Source: Butyriboletus loyo (Eukaryota; Basidiomycota; Agaricomycetes; Boletales; Boletaceae). Taken from it: a stretch of DNA of 64,000 nt. A model generated the notes under the pieces. That model was not told the origin of the DNA. It did no database searches and worked only from the letters and a program-made list of their open reading frames with translations. Of this stretch, positions 35,590-49,621 are shown piece after piece. Within the stretch, counting starts at the first letter, position 1; each line of letters begins with the position of its first letter. Location: positions 276,493-340,492 of the forward strand of contig JBBPSI010000008.1 in assembly GCA_038093515.1 (NCBI GenBank), in the 5' to 3' direction. The translations under genes were made by a program, and so were the position numbers.

Positions 35590-37990
35590 GAACGTTGCAT
35601 GCGTTATCACGAGCACATCGTTCCGTCTTAGTAGTGCTGTGACAGGGGGATTCTAGACCGTACGGTAGACAGTTGTCTTAGCTATGTCCGTACCATCAAT
35701 ATACGAGGTGCCGCTCCTGTCGACGCCGGGGACCCTGCTGGCAGGGAGTCGAAGAGACCTTGCTTGCCGGCAGTTGCCAGCAACGCGATTTTGTTCCACA
35801 TTACCCCCCTCGCGACTCGCTAAACCTCAAGGTCCCTGTATCTAAGTCGACCGTTTCCAACGACGTGTCAGCGCGAGTTGCATCATCATCAACAACAAAC
35901 ACCCAGTGAGCGTAATCAGCTACCAAATCGTGTCAGTACGTTCGCTCGTTGGATAGATCAACAGTTCATACTCCACTGAAGAGCGAGGGTCGCCACCACT
36001 TGTATTGCGAGGTGAGCAGCGCACCCGAGACAGGCCTGCCTATCAACACGGTGTCAAGTGATGGTGTGAGATAATTTCCGGTCGAGGACGCACCAAGGAG
36101 ACTACCAGTGCCAGTGACTGTCATCCCAATTCCCATGCGAGCACTGAATCATCGGTTGTATGAGTATTCGATACCTCAACAGCCGGACGTATGGATGGAT
36201 CAACGAACCCGAGTTCCGAGAGGTCGCTAGTAAGGAGGGCCATGAGGGGGGACAACAATGCTACATCTGCCGACGGACGTCATTCAGTTCAATCCGTCCG
36301 ACACTACGAAATGGGACAAGACAAACGCCAGAAAAATAACCATAAATCATTCCGATTACCACAATCGTTGGGACGCTGCTCAGCCTAATCATGCCGAGAA
36401 TGAGAATGCCGCACGCGGCGGTCGATATGATCTTGAGCCTGGGCACAGCAACGCAGGGTGCGATGAATCCGGTAGACAATCGACCTATCCAGCTTGCCCC
36501 ATTCATAAGTACCAACTGGATGGGTAAGAGATCAGACATAAAGTTGCCCGCATGTGTGATAGCAGGTCACGTACCGAGTAGAACGAGAACGTCTCTGAAT
36601 TTCCATGGTGACCGGAATCCAATTGCAAGTAAAAGAGCGCACCCAGTTGGAGCCACCTAAACATCCTGCAAATTACTTGACCGTCGGAAGGGGTATCGTC
36701 CACGATGCGCCTTTTTGTATCATGGGCATCGGGTAGGTGTGTTTTCCATGTACCACGGCTGTCCTCGACGTGTGATCCTACCGATACGGCAGATTTTTAT
36801 GCTTTCAGATCGGTTTCTATTTCCCGTATAAGGATACAGGCGATAAGAAGCAGTTCGCTGACAAACGCAGCGCTTATCCGTACACCGTTGGCAAAGCCTA
36901 CGCTCCAAGTGGGCATCCGGAGGCGACAAGGCTCGTCGCAAGCGTACGACGTCGGCTGAAATAGTGGGATACCACTGCCATGGTCGGGACAGTCACAAGC
37001 CCCTGAGAAACCCCGAGGCCGATCCCTTGGGCAAGAAGGACCTGTCATTCCAAGTCAGTGGAGCGAACATTAAATGTCTTGCTAACGTGATGACAGACCT
37101 GATAATAGTGGCCCGGTTGGGTGAGGGAGAGCATGAACAAGGCGAGTGACTGTAGCAACGATCCTCCGATTAACAGATGGTAGCTTGGTAATATTAGCAT
37201 GGAGTGCTTGGTAACGCACGAGATAGTTGGGACATACAGATAATCTCGATCACAGAGTATACCTGCAACAAGGCTAAAACTAGTAATCAAAAAGGCGTTG
37301 ATGCTTCCTATCCAACTATCAAGTAGGTTTGTTCCTCACCCACACCAAGCTGTAGACGAGACGTACGATATCGCCGACGTGGATTCATTCGTTAGATAAT
37401 GAGGGTGTAAAATTCTGCAGCTGTCAATACATGACCACGAAGGATTCACAGGGTAGTACCTTGATAAACGCCAAACCATGAGGTGTACCTGTTTTAAGTG
37501 TGAGTACGCGCATCGCTTGCAAAACTAAATGATAGCGCCTTCCCGAAGCCGCGGAACTGGACTAGCGCTCTAATGTCAAATCAATAATCCGTATCGCTCA
37601 GAGGATAGCGGACACTCGTGCGCCATGCTGTAGCAACCCCTTCGGGAAACTGAACGAGGTCAGCTTCGGCCTTGTCCAAGTCTTCCTTGGTATCTGAAAT
37701 AGCGCGCGGCGGAATTTCTGTCGCAGTCCGGATCAAAGATACGCTCGCGGGCATGCTGTGGGCGAGATAGTGGTGGCGATCCTGAAGCGTCACTTCAGTG
37801 CTGAGGATAAATACCCTACAGGCATGCCACCGTGGGTGCAAAGGGTCGAAACGGCGGGTGGGGTTCAGCGTGTAGAGGCGCGGCCGCCATGATGGGACAT
37901 AAATTGGTTGACAGGCCTGGTGATCGTGAGTAAGACGAGCTATGGACTCATTAGCGAAGATCCCCATTCGTCCAATCGCGGCGGTCTTGT
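35590..37990. repeat. Tandem duplication unit C
   Basis: This is the third and most changed unit. It lies about 2,970 bases from the matching part of unit B, and carries internal deletions and an inversion. Upstream similarity fades at about 37,990 and is replaced by about 1.1 kb of unique DNA before the intact neighbour gene. Confidence 0.75.
35966..37793 (-). pseudogene. MFS transporter copy C, broken
   Basis: The copy is colinear with A and B but cannot be translated. The start codon is GTG (37791-37793) where A and B have ATG. The end of the first exon, including its splice donor (CTVVGA), is rewritten. A 43-base deletion at about 36907 removes LNNLFNR-region sequence and shifts the frame. 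A 185-base segment (36640-36824) is inverted in place, so an exon with the PPKHPANYLTVG block now reads on the plus strand. Similar pieces such as NGASWIGRLSTGF and a GYFSG block survive. Confidence 0.88.
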
Positions 37991-39135
37991 CATTGCGGTC
38001 TGCTGACGTGTCTGTCGTCAGATCAGCTAAGTTAGTATGTCTTGTGTCACGCTCATTGTGGTTATGTCCACTTACTAGTAACAAGCTAGTCAGCTTGCGA
38101 TCATCGGCGTTGTGCGGCCAGACGTCGAATATCCCGAGTGTCATCTTCGATCGGTGGGAGCAGGTTGTAGTGTAACTCTCTTTTATGATCAGTGCTGTGA
38201 CCTTTTAGACTGTAAACTCAATTGCTACCTCGCGGTGAACGTTGATGAGCGCCGACGTGATCAATTGTGCAAAACGCAATCAATTCGATGGAGTCCTGCG
38301 GTTAGTTTCACTACTATATACTAATATTCCGGTTCATTTCCGCATGGAATGGTACCGAGTGTGACATGACACTCGACACTGAAAATATGTTTGGCTAACT
38401 TTTCGCGAGAAGATAAATGCGCACCAAATGATATAGTTGGACACCACAAAGTTCAGTGTCGCCCTACAATTTCCATCAGATCGGCGCCCGAATTCAGGGA
38501 TGGGACGACCCATATTACGATAAGACTGCGTTTGCCAGTGGGAACTTCCCCATAACCACTAGCCAGCGGCCACTATCAAGTGGCTGCATCACTAGTACTC
38601 ATCGGTCTAGTGGGTTTTCTATGCTGTTCCGCACGTTCGGCTAGGATGGCCGGGGGAAGTGAGGCTCCACCCGGACGACCTCCAAGTCGAAGCTCTGGTT
38701 TCAAAGTCCCGGAACCTCGAACTGGCACTGCAGGTCACGCTCCAAGCTTATAAGTAATTCGGCGCACGAGGGTGGACAGTCGACTGCTCGACGACGAAAT
38801 TGAAAACCGGGCATATCGCTCTCATTACAGTTTTGGTAACATGCAGTGAAAGAAAGGAATGCAATCACATTGGGGACGATGCCCACGAAACAAGCCAACA
38901 ATTCCGATCGAACTTATCAAAGGGGTATTCACATTCATTATCATGAACTTTTTCATGGAAAACATGGGTAATGCACACCCCAGGGTAGAAGACCACATTG
39001 AGCTGTGTCTCTGGTCTCTACATCTTTCCTCCAACCGACTTTGGAGGAAATCATTACATCTTAATAGTTTGTACGATCAAAGGTTGAAACAAAGATCGTG
39101 GAATATCTATTTGTAAATTCTGCTTGTAGATCCGA
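37991..39135. other. Unique intergenic stretch
   Basis: About 1.1 kb with no recognisable gene. Short phrases near 38170-38220 resemble sequence at the unit B/C junction (GTGCTGTGAC, TAGACTGTA), so it may hold eroded repeat material. Confidence 0.4.
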
Positions 39136-39942
39136 TCAGCGAGCAGTCGACGACCAAAGCAAGACTCGATACGTACATGATTCTGTGCTTGGGGGTATAG
39201 GCTTGGGCTCATAGACTGAACGCTGGTCAAGATCATCCTCCCGACGCGTGGAGACGAGAGTTAGCGTGCGATCAAACCCGTGATTTGACTATCAGAGCGT
39301 CACTCTCTCTCGACGTAACCCCAAAAAGAAGCACAAGCACGCACGAGATCTCTCCACGTCTCTTCTTCATCATTTTCGGTTTGCAACTGATATATCTGCA
39401 TGAATCCCTTGAGGCTAAAGAAAAAAGTACGACACATTCCGTTTGTGCAGGTCCGAGCGTAAAGGGGGACGTAGACGTACGTCAGTCCACCATCATCAGT
39501 CACATCGAGAAACTCGACGAGTTCGTCCTTGGTCTCTTGGGAGAACGGCGCGCCATTCGTGTCGCGTGCCCACGCGTCCAATCCTTCCTGCGTAAGATAT
39601 GCACCCTCTGGAGGTACAAGCAGCGAAAGACCATATGCCTTGCGCGAAACCGCAGGTGGGGCAGGCGTACAATATTTCGTGAAGATGTGTTTCAGACACG
39701 CTTCCAACTAGAACGGTACAACCCTCGTGCGTCAAGCGCAACATCGCAAACAACACGGACCCGTCTCTCACCTTTTGTGATATCGCGCCATCGTCGTCGA
39801 GGAGCTGGGCATCTGGCTGAGTGTTTCGTCTGCCTTGCCGAGACGATGGCTCGGGCGTCCCTGGGCGGGGAGACTGTACGCGTGAGTCGATATTGGAGCT
39901 CGTGTTTGTCGTGGAAAACATCGTTAAAGGCATGGTCAGCAC
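39136..39942 (-). CDS. EF-hand-like protein of unknown function
   Basis: I do not recognise a named family with certainty, but the C-terminal half has an EF-hand-like look: LVEFLDVTDDGGLT, then after a GT-AG intron KGFMQIYQLQTENDEEETW, then a last exon beginning SNHGFDRTLTLVSTRREDD. The N-terminal part is Ser/Pro-rich and low complexity (VQSPRPGTPEPSS), followed by DDDGAISQK, EACLKHIFTKYCTP and PPEGAYLTQEGLDAWARDT. Four exons are proposed with introns at about 39709-39772, 39412-39476 and 39293-39349. Copies of the last two exons are found in two of the MFS duplication units. Divergent with PRP28 at 144 bases. The start could also be 39933. Confidence 0.65.
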
Positions 39943-40086
39943 CGATCACCAGTGATCGAGCAGAGTCTCCCTCGTGCCCGTTGTGTCAGACGATGAGCAA
40001 GCGCCTAGCGGTCACGTGTCAGCTCTTGCATTAGTATTACGGGTTTCCTAATCGAGCAGCACACCTCCTGCCCATTTCTCTCTGCT

Positions 40087-43048
40087 ATGGCTGGCAACGC
40101 AAGGTCTGAACCCCTCTCCATTGAAACATTGCTACAGAAACAAAAGGCGGAGAAAGATGCTGCTGCGAAAGTGTGTTCATGTGAACACGTTGCTTGGGTC
40201 TTACTCATTTGAATTCTGTCTGTAGCCTAAATTTCTCTCCAAGGAAGAACGTGCCAAGATTGCAATTTCCAAACGAGCTGCTGAGCTCAAGGAGCAGCGG
40301 GAGCGCGAAGATAAAACGAGACAAGACAGAGATGCGCTCGAGCGGGAGACAGAGGCACTGCGTCAACGGGAGAGGGAGAAGGAACGTGGAGCACGATATG
40401 GGGGCACGACTCGTCGTAAGCCTTATTCCTCCGTGACCGATCGTCAAGCGTTGATTGTCTGGTACAGTAGATGACAAGGAGAGGTTTGGTCATCCGGAAA
40501 AGGACAGTCGTCATGGAAGACGAGAGGGGAGAGGTAGGGGCAATCAGCAGGACGATCGTCGTGCTTCGCAGACCGCTCAACCGCCTCGGAGTGGCTTTGA
40601 AAACATCCCGACTGGCCCACGCGCAGATCGCGTGAAGCCTTCCAATGCCCCATCATCGAGTGCGACCCCGACCCCAACGCCTGCTGTATCCACACCCTCT
40701 GGCAACGGCACACTTCCTGAGCCCATTACACCACATGTTCCCCCCATGACAGAGACCGACCTCTCAGCCCTGCGAGATCGATATCTCGGAGTGACGAGCA
40801 AGAAACGTAAAATACGGAAGATGAATGATCGAAAGTTTGTATTTGACTGGGCGGAAGAAGAAGACACGTTTACATCCGATTCGCCTATTGCTGTGGGCGC
40901 CAATAGGCAGGGTGCACAGGTGATGTTTGGTCGTGGGCGAGTAGGTGGGATTGATGATGGCGGAGCAGCCTACCGTGGTGCCGGCGCCGAAGCGAATCTT
41001 GCAGATACCATGGAAAGGAGGAAGGCGGCAAAGAGTGGTATTGACGAACGGCACTGGTCGGAAAAACCACTTCCGGAGATGAAGGAGCGAGATTGGCGGA
41101 TATTCAGGGAGGATTTCAGTATTGCAGCACGGGGTGGGCATTTGTTTTGCAGCATTTAGTCCATATGTTAACGTTCTTCCTCTGCAGGTGGTTCTATTCC
41201 TCACCCATTGCGTTCCTGGACAGAGTCTATAATCCCACGAGCTATACTCGATGTCATCGAAAAGATTGGCTACAAGGAACCCTCGCCCATTCAACGACAA
41301 GCTATCCCAATCGGTTTGCAGAACCGGGACATCATTGGTATTGCCGAGACCGGTGTGTAAAGCTCATTCATTTTTGCAGACAATTCTGTCAAACCCAATC
41401 TAGGTTCCGGGAAGACAGCAGCGTTCGTCATCCCTATGCTTACTTTCATCTCGAATATGCCTCCTCTGGCGGACGAAAACCGCCACCTTGGACCTTATGC
41501 ATTAATCCTAGCTCCTACTCGTGAACTGGCGCAGCAGATCGAGGCAGAAGCTCGCAAGTTCGCAGGTCCGTTGGGGTTTACCTGCGTCTCCATCGTCGGT
41601 GGTGTATGTCGTCCTTTCGCTGTCAAGTTCTGTTGTTTGACTTGCACCATCATAGCGTGCGGTTGAAGAACAACAGTTCAACCTCCGAGAGGGTGCGGAG
41701 ATCATCATTGCTACCCCGGGTCGTCTGAAGGATGTCATTGAACGGCATGTTATCGTGCTTTCTCAATGCCGTTATATTGTCATGGACGAAGCCGACCGGA
41801 TGGTTCATCTCGGGTTTGAGGCAGACCTCCTCTTCATCCTTGACAAGCTCCCTGCTGAGCTGATGGAAGGTGAACCAGAGGGCTTTACGGTGCGAGGAGA
41901 TGCCATGGATGTGGATGGCGAGGAGAGTGCTGGTATTACGGCCAATGGGCGTACTAGAGTCACGACGTTGTTTTCAGCGACGATGCCTCCTGCGGTGGAG
42001 CGCTTGGCAAGGAAATATCTCAAGCGACCTGCAACAATTACGATCGGTGAGGCTGGGCGAGCGGTCGATACAGTCGATCAACGGGTCGAGTTCGTCATGG
42101 GCGACGAGAAGAGAAAGTAAGTGAACCTTGACGAGTGCTTGACCGTATAATCCAACCGTCAGTGCAGGCAACGTATGCTGGAGATCCTCAACGGCGGGAT
42201 GTTTGCGTCTCCGATTATCGTGTTTGTCAACCAAAAGAAGACGGCGGACATGGTGGCGAAGGATTTGTCGCGGGCTGGCGTACGTCGTGTTGGTTATTAT
42301 CTAGACCGAGTGACTGAGGGGTTTGGTGTGTCGCAGTGGTCTGCTGCTACTCTGCACAGTGGAAAGACGCAAGAGCAGCGCGAGGCGTCGTTGCAGTCTC
42401 TGCGGTCAGGAGAGGCAGACATCCTGGTTGCCACTGACCTTGCTGGACGTGGTATTGACGTGCAAGATGTGAGCTTAGTCATCAACTATCAAATGGCGGG
42501 TACGATCGAGGCATACGTGCATCGGATTGGTAAGCACATATTTGGATGAGTGTTGGCTTAGTGTGATGACGTCGCTGCTGTGTAGGTCGTACGGGTCGTG
42601 CTGGAAAGCAGGGTACCGCGATTACCTTTTTATCCCCCGACGACGATGAAGTCATGTACGTATCTTCACCATGGATCGACTCGTTAACGAACCTCCTCTT
42701 TTCGACAGGTATGACCTCAGACAAGGTACGATTCTGGCATCCGTCTACAGTGCTCTACCCCCCAGCTTCGTTGTTTGATCTGAGACCGCCCGTTCGCGCT
42801 TGCTGTCCAACTTTTTGACATCGTTTGGGGAGTTGACAGCTATGCCGTAAACGACCCCAGTGTTCCCCGCTTTCCCCGCAATTCCCACTTCTGTCCTCCG
42901 TTAGAACGCACTAACGCCGTTCATCCCAACAGAGATATCGAAATCGCCGGCGTCCAAGGTGCCGCCAGAACTGGCGAAACATGAAGCAGCACAGCACAAG
43001 GTGTCGAAGGAGATGAAGCGGAAGAGGGAGGCGGAAGATATCGGGTAA
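40087..43048 (+). CDS. PRP28: Pre-mRNA-splicing DEAD-box helicase Prp28 (DDX23)
   Basis: Prp28 exchanges U1 for U6 at the 5' splice site during spliceosome activation. The N-terminus carries [21 protein letters not shown] and [12 protein letters not shown], a charged coiled region, and [15 protein letters not shown], typical of Prp28. Helicase motifs follow in order: Q motif with [92 protein letters not shown] and [15 protein letters not shown]. It ends with a short Lys-rich tail. About nine introns are present, the last (42727-42931) longer than the rest. Confidence 0.95.
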
Positions 43049-43333
43049 GGCGGGGATGAACGGATCAGCCTCGGATTGCACTAGCCTAGGATTAGTCTGT
43101 GACCGTGCGCGATCGGATTAGCTATGGATGGGTTGGCGTTATCGCTCGCTTGTCGTGCCCGGTGATCACCCGACTCGGTCATGGTCCACGTGAATTGATC
43201 GGGCTGCCGACTCGGCACGTTTGGTAATCGTCGGCCGACTTTCTGACCGGCCCGATCGACAGAAATGGCAAGTGGAACGGTTGATGAGTGAGTGACCTTG
43301 GTCGGTCGCAACTGGACTTGGTCCACCTCCACC

Positions 43334-46300
43334 ATGCTCTCCGCCCGTCCCATGCAGGTCCTCTCTCACCTGTACAATTCTCCCTCTTCTTCCTCTTCTT
43401 GCTCTAACCCCATCCCCATCCCCATCCCCATGCCTACTCCCCGTCCCAACCAGGTTCGTCTTCCCCACTCCTCCTCGTCTCACTCACTCATTCTTTCTCA
43501 GACATTCGACCACGTCGACGATCCATCTCCTAGCACTTCCCCCCTGCCCCGCTCCCCCTTCCGACGCCGCATCTCTTTCTATTCCCCCACCCACACGCCC
43601 CCCCGTGCTCGCTCCCCCAATCCTCCCCCTTCCCCCGCCTCATCCGTCCCCAAGCACCGCCCCCTTCACGACCTTAAGCGTTTCCTCAACCACCATATCC
43701 CTCATCATCATGCCCACCCACCATCGTCCTCCAGCACATCCCCGCCCTCCCCGCAAAGCTCCCCGAATTCAACCACTCCCCACACCCCCGCCGAGCCACA
43801 TCTCCAACCACAGCAACAACGCAGAGGCCTCGACTTTGACACCTCTTCCGTTATCGACGTCGTCCCCGCACTCGTCCCTTCAGATCACCCCACCTCAACG
43901 TACAAAGATCACCACCACCATCCCTTCTCCACCTTTATCAACAAAGCCTTCCACCACAAGCACAAATCAAAGGTCAGGAATCCCTGCACAGATAAGCACC
44001 AATCCTCCTTTCTCATCCCCAAATCGCCCTCTCCCTCCTCCACCATCTCCTCAAAACGCCCTTCTCCCTCCCCCCCCTCTACTCCGGAAACCTCCGCAAC
44101 TTCAAACTACTCTCATCCCGTGCCTTCCCTTTCGTCTGCAACGAATGCCCACCTTTCCAAAAAGTATGGCAAGTGGGGCCGTGTACTCGGTTCCGGTGCA
44201 GGAGGAACTGTCCGTCTCATCCGTGGCCGTGCAAAGTCTGGAGGCGCAGTATATGCTGTGAAAGAATTCCGTCCCCGTCGCACAGGCGAAACAGAGCGCG
44301 AGTACGAGAAAAAGGTCCGTGCAGAGTTCTGTGTCGGCGCCTGCTTGAAGCACGTCAACATCATCGAAACCGTCGACATCGTTTGCGATCATGGTCATTA
44401 TTACGAGGTACATCCCCCATCTCCTTCCCTCCACCTCCGTCTCACTCTCAATAGGTCATGGAATATGCCCCGTATGACCTCTTCTCCGTGGTCATGTCCG
44501 CCAAGATGCTCCGTCCAGAGATCTTTTGCGTCTTCCGTCAGATATGCAACGGTGTTGCCTACCTCCACGCCTTGGGTCTCGCCCATCGAGATCTCAAGCT
44601 TGACAACTGCGTCCTCACCCGTGGCGACGTTGTCAAACTCATCGACTTTGGTACCGCAGTCGTCTTTGCATACCCTGGCTCAGACATGGGTGGCTCTGTC
44701 TCCAATCCATCTGGCGTCGTCCAGGTCACAAGCAGTCCAGTTATGGGATACATTGACACACAGCCAGACGCCCCCGCGCCACATACTCACGCACGCCTCA
44801 TCAAAGCATCTGGGATCGTGGGCAGCGACCCGTATCTCGCCCCCGAGGTACTCGTAGGTGGCAGTTATGATCCACGCAAGACAGACGTCTGGAGCGTTGG
44901 TGTGATCTTCGTGAGTCCCTTGATTCTGATATTCTGATGCTTCCGTATGGCTCCGCCGTTGCTATGAGTGAATGCGCCCCATTAACGGCACTTTAACGGC
45001 AAGATGGCCGGTGTTATATAATAACGGCACGGATCTAGGCTCAGGGCTATACTTGATTTGTTTACTCCACGGCCGTAAACCGAGTGCTCACCTTGAAATT
45101 GAATTGATAGGTATGCATGATTCTACGGCGCTTTCCCTGGGCTGTGCCAGATCGCGAACGGGATGCATCTTTCCGCGCCTTCCTCGAAGCAGAAGGCGAA
45201 AAACCTTTCGAGTCACACAAATCACATACTAGCCACTCGAACCCCGATCGTGCGCGAAAGGGTAAGAAGAAGTCCGGAAAACGCATCGGAGCCCGGGATG
45301 CCGCTGGGTCCTCCCACTTGACCGTTCCGTCGGCGAACAGTGCAAACGGGTCTGCTATGATTTCGACTCCAGGCGGTGTGTAGCATGGATCCTGTTCCCT
45401 CTGAATTTTGTCCGATCCATTCGTTGCAGAACATGCGAACTCGCTCACGCCTGCCTCGCTCCTGGCTGACGATGCTAAATCTCTCCTTAGCATGACGAGC
45501 AGATTTACCGAAAGTACCTACCCTTACCCACCTACGATTATCTCTACCAACTCGCGCTCCCGTTCTGGTTCCCCATCCCATGCTTCGTCTTCTGGTGCAG
45601 AAGATGATGAGCGGCGACATGAAGAAACAACCAGGTTGACGAAGCAAGTGCTGTTGAGTCCTGGACATGGTAGGAGGACCGCAACGCTTCCTCCACCAGG
45701 GGAAGAGTCCCAGATTGATGGCGTTTTCGGAGACTGCGAGCTTGAGATGGACAAGAGTGTGTTGGAGTTGGGTCGGCCAGGTTTATCGACCGAGAGCCTG
45801 CCTGCGCATACCGCGCGACTCGGTTATACCAACCATCTGGGTGCTGTTGGTGGCGCAAGGCCATCGCCGACCAGCACTCCAATCGTCCGTCCCGAGGAAG
45901 CTGTGGCGAGTCGTTCACCTTCAGAACACTTGTCTCCATCGTTACCAACGCCCCGGCCACAACCATGCCCGTCCTCGGAACCACAGCCGAGCCGCCCAGC
46001 ACCATCCCCTCCGACGCCTCAATCCGGTTCTCCGCCTCAGACGACCCAGCAGACTTCAAAGCCTGAAGCTCAAAAGAAAACCCAACGCAAACGCGCCGTC
46101 TCGCGTACCTCGCCCAACTCTGTTTTTCGTCTGCTTCCTCGTGAAACCAGACCTGCACTCCGTCGTATGTTATGCTTTGATCCGAAAGCTCGCACGACAA
46201 TGGGCCAGCTGCTTTGGGGGCGAAGTGGGGGAAACGGTATCATTGGCCTCGAAGAGGGCGAAAAGTGTGGCTGCGAGAGGGATCGAGGGTCCGAGGAGGA

Positions 46301-46487
46301 TGACGGCTCGGATGGCGACGAGGATGAGGACGACGACGACGGTCAGGACAGCGATGAAGAGTACGACGAACACCTCGCGAATTCTTGGGTCAGAGGCATC
46401 GATGCTTGTACAGAGAAGGAAATGCCTACGCATGCACACGTTCGCATCCCAACAGACGAGAAGAACAGCAAGAAGCGATTCTTCTGA
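43334..46487 (+). CDS. HAL4/SAT4-type serine/threonine protein kinase
   Basis: Fungal kinases of this group (Hal4/Sat4, Hrk1) control ion and nutrient transporters at the plasma membrane. A long Pro/Ser/His-rich N-terminus contains [13 protein letters not shown], a piece shared by the group. The kinase domain has [23 protein letters not shown] with the ATP-binding Lys, [34 protein letters not shown] (DFG), and [19 protein letters not shown] very long Ser/Pro-rich insertion follows [10 protein letters not shown], and the domain resumes at [18 protein letters not shown]. The intron 44911-45111 is about 200 bases, three to four times the local norm. Confidence 0.87.
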
Positions 46488-47389
46488 ACTTTCTGGCACA
46501 GAGGAGGGCACAGAGAAATGGCAGCAACAGAGACGACCTTTTTCTTTTGGACGCCTCGCGATATCCTCACTGGATCGATGGCCAAGGTATTGTTGTTAAT
46601 CGATCAGTGCCCCACTATCGATCGTGGAGAGGCGTCTAGCATCCCACTCTCACCATGTCATTGATTTATCCGGACATGCGTCTTCCCTCCCTGGGTAATT
46701 CATTGCTGACCGCTGCCCCAATTACATATCCTCTCCTCTGGTGCTCTACTCGTCGCTTTCATCGTTGTACTCGCGCCGCCCCTTTCACATTTATTCGCCG
46801 CTATAACTCCTGGCCATTTCCATCATTAATGGCTCTTTCTTTTTTTGTCCTTTTTTCACTTGTAGAATTATGTTGCACCCCTCCCGCTTGGTTCTACTCC
46901 ATTCCACGATTCATTCAACATCTTTCACTATTTCCTATCTCATATTCACCCTAGTGCCCCTATCCTAACCTCTCTACAACTACAGGCAATTATTGTGAAG
47001 ATCGACTGTACATAGATGAAGAAGGAAGACCAGAAAAGCTATATCGTATATATTGTACATTTGCTCATGTCATTTGACACGCTTGTTTTAATACAATACG
47101 TTGTATGCATTGCACTCTCAACCGCTGCAGAGTGGATGAAATGATGGTGGCTGATTGGGAGGCCACCGCTTGCTCGGGAGGACACGCGCTTGTACCACCG
47201 AAAAAAGGCACAGCGACGTACTGTCCGAATTGCACGCAGGGCCCATATAACTCCCACCAAGAAACACATCAAATCCGCCCCGCCAGCACCTCGAAACCTC
47301 TCCAGTGTATCCCTCAATCGCAGCCACGGATCACGGAGCATCTAGCTATACCGATCTACACCTATAGACACACAGACTACACAGACACG
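46488..47389. other. 3' UTR and intergenic region before ARG4
   Basis: About 900 bases without a recognisable gene. The middle is pyrimidine-rich (46,660-46,950). A TATATCGTATATATTG stretch lies near 47041 and could contribute to the ARG4 promoter or to the upstream gene's 3' processing. Confidence 0.4.
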
Positions 47390-49275
<1,886 letters not shown>

Positions 49276-49621
49276 TCCTGAATTTGATTCGTAGTACTGT
49301 AGGATGCGGCGATACCCAAAGTCAAAATGTAAAGAAAGAAAGAGACGTTGTAATGAATGTGACCCTCCGACAGAGCATGGCAAACGTGGGGGGTATCCGA
49401 GACCTTTTCTGCTATAAATTCATCCTCGCTTGTATTCCGTAGAGCTCACGGTGCAGTCACAGCCATGAGAAAATGTCTTGTACTGCGTAGTTTGTTTGTA
49501 GTCGTTTGTTGCAACGCGTCAAGTGGACATCTGCGCCAAAAAAAGAGGACCACAGCGTCGACAGGGCTGTCCATCCGTAGAAACCACCCAGCCTCGCCCC
49601 TCCATCTTTGACGACATTACC
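49276..49621. other. Intergenic between ARG4 and the syntaxin gene
   Basis: About 350 bases. No gene or clear element is seen; a TATAAATT at 49414 may serve as a TATA box for the syntaxin gene. Confidence 0.35.

Noticed and set aside
43605..44261. A 218-codon frame overlapping the N-terminus of the HAL4-type kinase in another frame
   Set aside because: The region is C-rich and low in complexity, so stops are scarce in several frames. The Pro/Thr-rich product has no family, while the kinase frame continues into a clear kinase domain.
45544..46200. A 218-codon minus-strand frame under the kinase C-terminal insertion
   Set aside because: It is antisense to the Ser/Pro-rich insertion of the kinase and shows no family features or splice support.
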